Assembly: GCA_019671135.1 (NCBI GenBank)
Contig: JAHRHY010000024.1
Location: 310,001-374,000, forward strand
DNA: 64,000 nt
Source of the DNA: Linnemannia hyalina
Taxonomy: Eukaryota > Mortierellomycota > Mortierellomycetes > Mortierellales > Mortierellaceae
Direction of reading: 5' to 3'
Part shown: positions 36,616 to 46,212 of the stretch, piece by piece
Numbering within the stretch: the first letter of the stretch is position 1
Layout of the letters: each line of letters begins with the position of its first letter
Program-made: the position numbers and the translations under genes
Notes under the pieces: model-generated
What the model saw: the letters and a program-made list of their open reading frames with translations, nothing else
The model's database searches: none
Told to the model about the DNA's origin: nothing

Positions 36616-38440
36616 ATGTCAAAGCAGCTGTCGAGCGCCATTGCGCGCCATGTCCTGCCCTTCACAAGGCGCGCCAACAACGTTGCCATGCCGCTCATCA
36701 GCCGCATGAACAAGCATCAGCAGGCCTCCCTCCAATCTGACGACTTTATCAAGGTACTTGCGAAAGGCAGCGCCGTTAGCATTCCTTGCCTTCTTTTGTT
36801 ATCATCCAGATAATGCGGCAATCATTAGTGAAACCTGTCAGGCTCACAAGTAGATATTCACATATGAAAAATATTAGGTACCAGAGCAGGTCGTGGCAAA
36901 GAACAGCATCTCCCCAGCAACAACGACAGCAACCACCAACAACAGCAGCAGCATCGCCTCAAGAGTGACAAAGCTCCCCAACGGCGTCCGTGTAGCAACT
37001 GAGGACAGCCAGGGCCATTTCGCTTCCCTGGGCGTCTACGTCGACGCCGGATCCCGCTACGAGGACGAAACCACTCGAGGCGTTTCTCATATCCTTGACC
37101 GTCTCGCCTTCAAGTCGACCAAGAACAGGACCAGCGAGGCCATGATGAATGATCTGGAAGCTGCTGGTGGCAATGTGATGTGTTCTTCCTCGCGTGAATC
37201 CATCATGTACCAGTCTGCACTCTTGCCGCAGGATTTGCCCCAGATGTTAGCGATTATGGCGGACACAATCCGGAACCCGGCGGTGACGGAGGAGGAGTTG
37301 GAGGAGCAGAAGGTGTCGGCAGGGCATGAGATTCAGGAGTATTGGTCAAAGCCGGAAATGATCTTGCCCGAGTTGTTGCATACGGTGGCGTATAAGGATA
37401 ATACGCTGGGCAACCCGTTGCTGTGTCCCGTGGAGAACTTGGAGACGATGACGACGGAGAATATTAAGAAGTATATTAGTACCTGGTACCGACCTGACCG
37501 GATTGTCGTCTCGGCTGTGGGCGCTGACCATGACAAGGTTGTGGACCTTACCCGCAAGTACTTTGGCGACATGAAGTCTTTGGTACCAGCAACAGGATCA
37601 GGATCGGGATCGGAGGAGGCTTCTGGATCGGACTCTGCCAGTAAGGGAGGCATTTTCAAATCCCTCTTCGGAAAGAACGCATCTTCGTCGTCATCATCTG
37701 GGATCCTCAAACCAGATTTCAACACGCTCAGCCGACAGCCCGCCAAGTACACTGGAGGCACTTTGTTGATCGAGGACGATACCCAACCCTTCACGCACCT
37801 CTTTGTCGGTTTTGAGGGCCTTTCGATCCACGACGACGATATCTATGCACTGGCGACGTTGCAGTTGCTGATGGGCGGTGGATCTTCCTTCTCGGCCGGT
37901 GGACCAGGAAAGGGCATGTACTCGCGTCTGTTCAGCAATGTCCTCAACCACTATAACTGGATCGAGTCGTGCATGTCCTTCAACCACTGCTATTCCGATT
38001 CGGGACTCTTTGGGATCTCTGGATCGTGCTATCCTGGTTACGAGACCATGCTGTTGGAAGTCATTGTGCGGGAACTGGAATTGACCACCCGGACTGGGAA
38101 GGGCGGGATCGCGCAGGTGGAGTTGGACCGTGCCAAGAACCAGTTGCGGTCGTCCGTGTTGATGAACCTCGAGTCCAAGATGGTTCAACTCGAAGACCTT
38201 GGTCGTCAAGTCCAGGTCCATGGGGCCAAGGTCCCTGTGGAGGAGCTGTGTGCCAAGATTGAGAAGGTGACAAAACAGGATATGGTTCGCGTTGCGCGTA
38301 GGGTCTTTGGTGGACAGGTGTCGTCCTTGACGGGTGGATCTGGGGAGGTGACAATTGTCGGACAGGGGTTGACCAAGAACTTGCAGGGTGCTGAGAAGGT
38401 TCTGGATAAGTATGGTCTTGGCAAGAATGCCAAGTGGTAA
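36616..38440 (+). CDS. MAS2: Mitochondrial processing peptidase alpha subunit
   Basis: Two exons, 36616-36753 and 36878-38440, giving 566 aa. Together with the beta subunit it cleaves presequences of imported proteins in the mitochondrial matrix. Exon 1 encodes 46 residues rich in Arg/Ser/Ala without acidic residues near the start (MSKQLSSAIARHVLPFTRR), a typical targeting presequence. The M16 fold opens with KLPNGVRVATED and GVYVDAGSRYED. The position of the metal-binding motif reads HILDRLAFKST, lacking the catalytic HxxEH, as expected for the non-catalytic alpha subunit. The substrate-guiding glycine-rich loop is at about residues 378-397 (MGGGSSFSAGGPGKGMYSRL). A Gly/Ser/Asp-rich insertion of about 45 residues occupies 281-328. 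The acceptor TTAG at 36874-36877 keeps phase 0. Confidence 0.95.
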
Positions 38441-38838
38441 TTGTCTTTCTTTTTTTTTTCCTCATCTTGTGTCTTTTTCCCTTTTTTTTCCTTTTTTCCT
38501 ATTTTTTTTCCTACCTTCACCACATGTTTATTAGACTATCACTTAGCTTTCCATTTTTTTTTTCTTTTTTCACAATGTATCCAATTCCTGTATGAGTCGA
38601 GTTGTACGTATGGCAAATGGTACGTTCTTGAAGGGCATGAATGTGGGTTAGGTTTTATTATTTGGTATTGTACAGGTGGTGAAGCGAGGAATGGTACAAG
38701 CATTAGTGTGGGGGGTTGGGGGGGGTCATTAGGTTGAACATTATTAGGTCGTCATAAATAGGAAAATCTGGAGACATCAAAGAAACACACCTCTTCTGGC
38801 CAGCCAGAGAGTGTGTAATGTAGAAAGGAAGGTATTTT
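38441..38838. other. Convergent 3' region between MPP-alpha and Sec2-like gene
   Basis: T-rich runs follow the MPP-alpha stop (38445-38580), then mixed sequence with G-runs near 38710-38725. Two 3' UTRs meet here. No gene was seen. Confidence 0.4.
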
Positions 38839-41142
38839 TCAAGTCCGGATCATATGGACGTTCTCGGGGACGGGGCTGGCAGTCAGGTACATCTCCTCGC
38901 CACCATCATCGTTTTCCTCTTGGATCATGCCCGCAGTCTCGCGCAAGGACGGGGAGGTCTGGGACTGGGAATGGACGTCCTTGGAAGGGTGGAGGAGGAT
39001 GGCTGTATGGACTGGGATGACGTTTGCTGTCATGATGGGTGAAGTCGGAGTTTGCACTGAAACAGGGGCTGGAACAGAGATTGTAGGCAGCAGCGCAGCG
39101 GCTGCGGAGTTGGAGTTGTCGGGTGCGCGGGGTGGGAGACCTGCATGGGCGCCCCCATGTGCAGCGGCAACGGCAGCGGCAGCAGACATCAGGACCTGGT
39201 TTCTTACAGTTGCTGCTCCAACGGCTGCAGCATTGATCGCAGCAACGTTAATCGATCCACTCTCCCGCTGCTTCGGCTTCACCTCTTCGCCCGTGACAAT
39301 CCCAACCCCACACCTCGCCAAAAACATGCCAAGGCGGATCCTCAAAAAGTCCAGGTACAACTTCTCGGGTGTAGTCGTGCTGGAGATGATGCGTTTGGAG
39401 ATCATACGGAGAACACTGTAGAATGTACAGACGGATGTGAGACGGGTTCGGCAGTATGGGCAGATGGTTCTGGATTCGTTGGCGGTATCGGTGAGGCGGT
39501 ACTGGTATGAGAGGGGGGTTGTGATGGTATGTCCACAAAGGGCACAGTTGGGTCGCGAGGAGGGTGTGGCAGTGGTGGGACTACCAGGGACAGAGTTTGC
39601 AGGTGTGGTGGCGTTGGATGGGGCGAGCAAGTGACCAGACGTGGTGACGGCGACTGGAGAGGGGGATCCGTGGTGATGATGGTGGTAGTTGGGGTTCATG
39701 GGGACGGCCTCGACGACGAGGGTATTGTCGGTGACGGCGGCCATGAGCCGCTTCCGCTGAGTCCACGAGAGCAAGTTTCCAGGCTCGAACCTCAAAGTCG
39801 CATCGACGTCCTCGGCAGACATCTTCTTGAGGAGCTTGCAGTTAGAGAGCAAGGTGTTGATGGGGATGACTGCATTGGCTGCAGGGGCGGGGGCGGGTGC
39901 TGTTGCCTTGCTCATCATGAGGTTGAAAGAGTACATTGACGTGATTCCAGAGGATGCGATCGAAGGGGTAGGCGTATGAAGCGTCTTGCTGTCGGCTCCC
40001 GCTTTGGTAGAAGAGCCAGCTGCGGCTCCAAAGAGAGACTCCATGTAGGTCTTGAACTCGATGAAGGAGGGGTCCCAGAGATGGAACCCAAGACTGGGAA
40101 CCTTGTCCTCGTTGGGGTCGCTGGGGAGGTTGGATCCTGGATGGTCGCCATCAGAGAAATAGCAAGAGTCCGTCTTGGATTTCACACTAGAAGCCGAACT
40201 ACGTTGCTGACGGGCGTCGTACTGCAGGACCTGTTGGACGTGCTTCCTGGTTCCTCCTGGTGCTCCCGAGATCTCAATGTTCAATCCTGGAGGGGTGTTG
40301 TTCCCGCCTGTACTGGTACCGCCCACGGTAGAGTTGGAAGTCGAGGACACACCACGACGGAAGGCGGCAGAGTTTGACATGTGATGGGACGACGACGCCG
40401 ACGGGGAGGTGAGCAGTTGAGCATGATGATATTGCTGCTGCTGCTGCTGGTTCTGCAACTGGACAAGCGCAAACTCAAACGCATCGCGTTCCCGCTGGAC
40501 CGTGTCCTTCTCCTCGGACAACTTCTCCATCCTGACCTTCAACTCCACCAACTGATCCCTCTCAGACTTGCAAAGATCCAGTACCTCATCCAACTGCCTC
40601 TCGAGCGCCTCAATCTTCTTGCCTGCCATATAAGTCGCCCGCCGCTCCTCGTTCACCATCCGATTCGCCTCCTCAAACAAACTCTTACTCAAATCCTCCA
40701 GCTCATTCTCCAACTTCAACTTGGAGGACTCAACTTGCGACCGCCTCTGAGACTCGTACGCCAAATTCTCGATAACCGGCTGCACATCTTTCTTTTCAAT
40801 CAATTGACCCGACGAGATCATCGCCAACAACTGTTCATAATGCTTCTGACTCGCTTGCAGTGACTTGATCTCCCTCTGGGCCGTTTGTAGCTCCATCTGG
40901 GTGATGGTCAGTTGTTGGTCAAGATCCATTCTCCCCTCGGTGGATTCGACAAGTTTTGAGGAGAGGGAGTCGTTCTCGGCGACGAGGTTGGCGTTTTGGG
41001 CGGTGAGGTCATCGATCTGAGCTTTGACATAGGGAATGAGAGGGTCGTCGTGTGTGAGGGCTTTGGGAGTTTTTGATGTTGATGTTGGTGTTGTTGGGTC
41101 GATTTCCACAGCTGCCCCGCAGTTATTGCAGGTCGCTGACAT
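38839..41142 (-). CDS. SEC2: Rab guanine-nucleotide exchange factor, Sec2/Rabin8 type
   Basis: Intronless minus-strand frame of 767 aa. Residues about 40-232 form a long parallel coiled coil; its core SLFEEANRMVNEERR (about 154-168) is the signature of the Sec2/Rabin8 GEF domain that opens Sec4/Rab8 for exocytic vesicle transport. A Gln run follows near 232-237, then Ser-rich linkers. LGFHLWDPSFIEFKTYMESLFG and LLSNCKLLKKMSAEDVDATLRFEPG resemble C-terminal segments of animal Rabin8/GRAB. A module at about 530-615 carries CALCG and CPYC pairs followed by LTSVCTFYSVLRMI and LDFLRIRLGMFLARCGVG; this also matches the Rabin8 C-terminus in layout but retains four Cys able to hold zinc. An extra CNNCG pair lies at residues 5-9. 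The tail is Ala/Pro-rich. Assignment to Sec2/Rabin8 is firm; exact Rab specificity is inference. Confidence 0.9.
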   Translation of the reverse strand: MSATCNNCGAAVEIDPTTPTSTSKTPKALTHDDPLIPYVKAQIDDLTAQNANLVAENDSLSSKLVESTEGRMDLDQQLTITQMELQTAQREIKSLQASQKHYEQLLAMISSGQLIEKKDVQPVIENLAYESQRRSQVESSKLKLENELEDLSKSLFEEANRMVNEERRATYMAGKKIEALERQLDEVLDLCKSERDQLVELKVRMEKLSEEKDTVQRERDAFEFALVQLQNQQQQQQYHHAQLLTSPSASSSHHMSNSAAFRRGVSSTSNSTVGGTSTGGNNTPPGLNIEISGAPGGTRKHVQQVLQYDARQQRSSASSVKSKTDSCYFSDGDHPGSNLPSDPNEDKVPSLGFHLWDPSFIEFKTYMESLFGAAAGSSTKAGADSKTLHTPTPSIASSGITSMYSFNLMMSKATAPAPAPAANAVIPINTLLSNCKLLKKMSAEDVDATLRFEPGNLLSWTQRKRLMAAVTDNTLVVEAVPMNPNYHHHHHGSPSPVAVTTSGHLLAPSNATTPANSVPGSPTTATPSSRPNCALCGHTITTPLSYQYRLTDTANESRTICPYCRTRLTSVCTFYSVLRMISKRIISSTTTPEKLYLDFLRIRLGMFLARCGVGIVTGEEVKPKQRESGSINVAAINAAAVGAATVRNQVLMSAAAAVAAAHGGAHAGLPPRAPDNSNSAAAALLPTISVPAPVSVQTPTSPIMTANVIPVHTAILLHPSKDVHSQSQTSPSLRETAGMIQEENDDGGEEMYLTASPVPENVHMIRT

Positions 41143-41482
41143 GATGATTGGGTGTGGGTAGTTGTGAGTGGCGGTGGTGGTGGTGAGTGGGTGAATGGGT
41201 CCGGGTAATTGTTTGGCTTATGAAAAGTGGGTGAGTCGGTGGATCGGGGATCGGATTAGATGGATTGTATCAGAAATAAAAAGGAAAGGGCGGGAAAAAC
41301 GTTGTCCTGTTTGTTAAAAAAACGTGCTGTTGTTTGGTTAGCCGCTGCTGTTGTTGTTGTTGTTGTTGAAGTTGGAGTTGGTCTGTTGCATTTAGAATTT
41401 TTGGATAAGGCGTGTGCAATTTAAATTAGTTGTCGATCCCATGTGCATGTACGAATAGTAAGAATGAAGGAGGGTGCGAGTA

Positions 41483-41554
41483 GGATAGTAGGAGAGTAGG
41501 AGAGTAGGAGAGTAGGAGAGCAGGAGAGAAGGAGAGAAGGAGAGTAGGAGAGTG
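41483..41554. repeat. 8-bp tandem repeat GGAGAGTA, about nine copies
   Basis: Nine consecutive octamers (GGATAGTA, then GGAGAGTA x3, GGAGAGCA, GGAGAGAA x2, GGAGAGTA, GGAGAGTG) about 340 bp upstream of the Sec2-like ATG. In the sense of that gene the unit is TACTCTCC. Confidence 0.9.
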
Positions 41555-42692
41555 AGAGAGGAGAAATGGAGTAAGTAAAAGAAGGAGGGCAGAAGAGGAA
41601 GGTTATATAAGGAAAGAGAAGAGAAGAAACTTGTTAGTCAATTAGGCAATTAGTCAATTACGAGAGATGTGTTTGATATCAAGTCTCGGATGGATAAGTC
41701 TCCCTTGTAAGACTCGATGGATGGGCTGCGATACCTCTTTTCTTATTTTAGCCCAGAGAAGAGTACAAACAAACACATAAAGCACGAGGGGGTTGTTTGT
41801 GAATCAGACAAAGAAAAAGAAGAAAAAAAAAAGGTGCGATATGTGGGGTCAAGGCAAAGACAATTGAGAAAGAGGCGATTGAACTTGAAGGAAATGGATG
41901 CGTAACCAAACCAACAAAGAAGAAGGAGGTTTGGATGTTGGTTATGGACAACAGCAATAACAAGAAGAGGAAAACGTAAGAAACTCGTTATATCGCTGGA
42001 AGTGCTGTTGCAGAAACGGATTTAATAGCAAAAAGAAAAAGAAAACGAAAAAGCGCGGGCCATGTCCTTCCAACCTCGCCTCCGTCCATCCGTCCGTCTG
42101 GTCTGTCTCCGCACCTGCAGCCAGAGCTTACAGTAATTGTAAAAAGAGACTTCAATAAAAGGACAATTACAAAGAGATTTGGTATGGATGTATGGATATG
42201 CAAAGCATGTGTTGAGCAGCCAGGCGGGGGCGGAGAGCAAGATGTGTAAAGCAAGGGCGTAATTCAAGGGGGCTGCAAAAAGTTAAAAAGTCAAGGTTCC
42301 TTCTCTGTCGAAGCAGGACAAGAGAAAGAAGGAGAGGGGGAACAGTGTTTCCTCGTTTGTTGTTGGTATTCGGGAGACAAAGAAAAAGAAGGAAAGAGAG
42401 GGGAAAAAAGGGAAGGAGACAATGGATATTGTAAGAGGAAGGGCATAAGGAGGTTGTTGTTGTTATTTGGCTGTTCGTTCCTTATGTGTGCGCTTGCCTT
42501 TTGGAGCGGATCGGTGCTTTCTGTTCGGTGAGTATCGTTGTTTGTTTGTTTGTTTGTTTTGTTATTAGTCCTGATTCAAGGGATCTGGGCAGGGGTCGAG
42601 ATGCAAGAGTGAGAGTGAATGAGAGTGAATGAAAATGAGAGTGGGGGTAATGCAGTAATGTTGATGAGAGTGAGTGAGAGTGAATGAATGAG

Positions 42693-42783
42693 GATGGAAG
42701 AGAGAGAGAGAGTGTATGTGTGTAGAAGAAGAAGAGAAGACAGTGAAGAGAGAGAAAGAGAGAGAGTGAGAGAGAGAGAGAGC
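42693..42783. repeat. Imperfect (GA)n purine tract
   Basis: A GA-dominated stretch with two runs of perfect GAGAGAG interrupted by GAAGAAG and GTGTATGTGTG. It lies in the 5' region of the minus-strand Sec2-like gene. Confidence 0.8.
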
Positions 42784-44158
42784 GAACGGAACAACGTAGA
42801 AGTAAAGTACAGAAAAGACGGGTCGATAGTGTTAATGCAATTATCGATAGATGACTTTGACGGAAAACTTTATTCTCGTCTCTTCATCTCCCTCCTCAAT
42901 TGCTTCTCCTTCCTCCCATTTTTCCGTCCAATGGTGGTTGTGCCAACACCACCCTCCTGCTCACGACTGGGGCGCTCAATTGAAACAAAAACAAAATTCG
43001 AGGGGCCTAGAAGAAGGAAAGAAGAACCACCCAGGGGTATCACACTCAAAGACCACCCACTCCCGCAGGTGAGGGTGCGCCAATTTAAAGTAAACACCTA
43101 TACGGACACCGCCCAAAACACATGCATGCACGCATGCATGCCCCATGCGATGATATCGCTCGTGCCAAATAAAAAAAAATGACTGTCTCGTCTTTTGCTC
43201 CCTGACTGTCAGAGAGCCAAGAAAGAAAAGAAAAGAGAGTCTGAATTCCTCCAGATGTCCGATCTAGAGAAAGAGAGAGCCAGGGTGGTTTAAGGAGACA
43301 TAGACGTAGGAGAGTCAACAAAATAAAGGGATGTATCTGTATCATAGCTGTCCAGGGGCACACCAATTGGAGAAAGGGAAGGGGAACATCAACACAGTTG
43401 AAACGGATGGACGCAAAGGACGCGCTATGGTTGGTGTTTGACGTGAAGATATGATCAACATTGATCGCACGACAGAGTGTCGATGATCAGAAATAGAATC
43501 GATAGGGCGTAGTTGAGGTGGTTGAACTGTGTATAGATAGACAAGTGCGTTACGGTGCTTGCAAATGAGTATCATAGCGAGGCTGTGGAATCGTAACACT
43601 TTGATCGCTCCTCCTCTTTTTCTTTTCTCTATTTCTTCCTCCCGTCCTCCCGTCGTCCTCATCTCCCATTTCATCTCTTTTTTTCAGGACAGAGAGTAAT
43701 GTAAATCTTGTTTTTCTCCTTGCTGATCTTTGTCCCAGGACCACGCTAGACGGGGGAGAAGAATCACACATGATTATCAACGAGATGATGAATCTGGGAT
43801 GTGGATAAGGATAAGGGAGAAGGGAAAAAGAGACGAAGCATGATTGAAATGAGGAGAGCAAGGGTGAGAGTGAGAGTGTATGAATGTGTGGAAGATTTGA
43901 AGATGAATGCGAGTTCGATTAGATGTGGAGGTGAAGAGTATGAATGCCGCAGGGCAAGAGAGAGGGTGAAGAAGAGAATGAATGTCGACCGTCACTTTCT
44001 CCGTTGTGGTTCTGTGAGTGGTTTCTTGTGACAACTAGATGATTGCAAGATACAGAATGAAGACTACTCACCCTTTTACGCAGGTTCGATGTGATGTGAT
44101 GCGATGTCTGCACGGCCGATGAGAAATTGGCACAGGTTTTTGTGGGAAAAAGGAAGAG

Positions 44159-44200
44159 TGAAAAATGAAAAGTGAAAAGTGAAAAGTGAGAAGTGAAAAG
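44159..44200. repeat. 7-bp tandem repeat TGAAAAG, six copies
   Basis: Six consecutive 7-mers (TGAAAAA, TGAAAAG x3, TGAGAAG, TGAAAAG) in the purine-rich part of the 41-46 kb gap. Confidence 0.9.
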
Positions 44201-46212
44201 GGTGTAAGGAGGGAAGAGAGGACGAGGGATGAAAGAAGAAAAGTAAGGAGAGGGAGGACGAACAAAAAAAAAGAATGGGAAAGGAGTACCCGACAACGAA
44301 CACCTTTGTCTGTCGTAACGATCAAACCTCACTCACCGGATATTACGATCCATTTTTTTTGTCTATCTCTCTCTTTGTCTTTTGATGGTTGAGAATGCTA
44401 TCATGGCCCATATTCCTATTTTCTTTGTCAACCCAGGTCAGAATAGATCCTATCCGATTGTCGATTGTTGTTGTGCGTGCGGTGGAGACAGACAAACAAA
44501 CAAAGTCAACACTCTCGCTTTGCAACTGACATACAACAATCGTAAACAACCACAAACAATGAACATCATCCCTACGTCAACAAAAAAAATTGTCAACAAA
44601 ACAGAGAGGCATGCAGAAAGAGAAGAGAGGACGGCGCAAAGGCATCACGTCAGAGCTCGGGTACAAAAGTTGAAAGAAAGGCATGTGCTCATTAAATGGT
44701 AAGACGTCTTTTTACCCCTTGCAGAGCACCCGGGAGCTACTTCGGGGGAGGTATGCGCACAAACACACGCTGCACTCGTAGGATGTAAACAAAGGGAAGG
44801 TCATAGGACCATGCCCAACAGGCCAAGCGGTGGTAGTATCCAGTGTCTAGAATTGCGCCCAGTAATTTCATCCATCGACGGCCATCGAACTGGTCATCAA
44901 TTCCGGACTTGGTGGTCAAAAGGCCAAGGGTTCTTCAGGGGGAGAAGGTTCATGCGCACGTTCCCTTACCCCATCCTCATGACTACATGCCAAACCCCAG
45001 ACCCTGGCAGAAAGGTTTTGTCAATCATATTCCCATTCCGCCTTTATGAATGCCAGTTAGGCTGAGAAAAGGTTAGGAACCGTAAACCGAGCTATAACAG
45101 GAACGGGGCAAACCACGACAAGTAAGAAGAGGAACCCATCAAAGATAAACGACTGGCGTCATTCCTGTCGGCTCCATCATCCATGTGTCTACAGTAAACA
45201 GGACCTGCATGACCGCAATAAACGTCGTTTGCACGTTTACTTTTATGCACTAACGCTATCTCTTTGTTGTTGAGAGCATAAAGAAGGCGTGTACATTTGT
45301 ATTGTGCTTGTTGGAATACGATGATTGGCAAACTAAGGATGTGATCGTGAGAAGAAGGGACCATGCAACCATTACCAAACCCCCTCCCCAAAGCAATCGG
45401 CGTGTAGCTTAGGGTCCACTTGTTTTCACTATCGTCACGGGAAAAGGGATTATGCTCTCGGCCAACAGCAACAAGGGACGCCTCAGACGACGTGAGGAAG
45501 TCATGGCTCTACCAGTTGCTGTTTTCTCATTGTGTGCTCTTGGGGGGGGTTTTTTTGCATCATGCCCTTTGGATCCTCGTGAGAAATGGGGCTCTCTGTT
45601 CCACCAATTAGTTCACTTTTTTCGTGAGAACTTGCGCCTGTCTTGTCTCCGCTTGTGATGGACCTATTTGTGGACCCAGACCCTTCTTTTTGCACGTATG
45701 GGTCACTTATCAGTACGCGTCGAGTCGCACGACTTTGATGACTGTTTGTAGCGTTTACTCGCACTTCTGCCAAATGGCCACGATATCCCCTCTCGACGCG
45801 AAACGAAATGGTTCTTGAGGTCTAGGTTTGCGAGAAATAAAACTTGACTGGCGCTCCCTAGCGTCTACCTCAAGAAGTCACCTGATCAGAGGGACTGCTT
45901 TTACTTTATGCCGCCAGTTCGCTCTGGCTCTGCGCGACAGTGCAGAAGCTCAGCTCAAGAACACAAGCAAGCCCACCAGAATCGCGCTTCTTCCTTCACC
46001 CCTTCCTCACCTCTCCTATACCTCTCAACACCATCACGATCACTCCACACACACACTTTCACACACACACACGTCAGTCTTGACATACAACCCGCCGTTA
46101 TCAATTCACTTCCTCAACCACGTACCCCGCTGTCACCTCGTTATTGACGCTCCCATTCGCGACCACGACAACGAACAACAAAAACAAATAAAAACACCTC
46201 TCATACCCTCTC

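Larger units (their letters stand above)
41143..46212. other. Long divergent intergenic region between Sec2-like and DDB1 genes
   Basis: About 5 kb without a supported gene. From 41450 to about 44250 the plus strand is purine-rich with many GA, GGAGA and GAAAAG repeats, meaning C/T-rich in the sense of the minus-strand Sec2-like gene; a long spliced leader or alternative promoters for that gene are possible. From 45900 to 46210 the plus strand becomes C/A/T-rich with ACACAC runs and leads into the DDB1 start. Open frames here (60-160 codons) translate the repeats and show no domains. Confidence 0.4.

Noticed and set aside
44870..44905. Second tRNA-like TCGAAC string
   Set aside because: The 5-bp T stem does not pair and no cloverleaf can be drawn.
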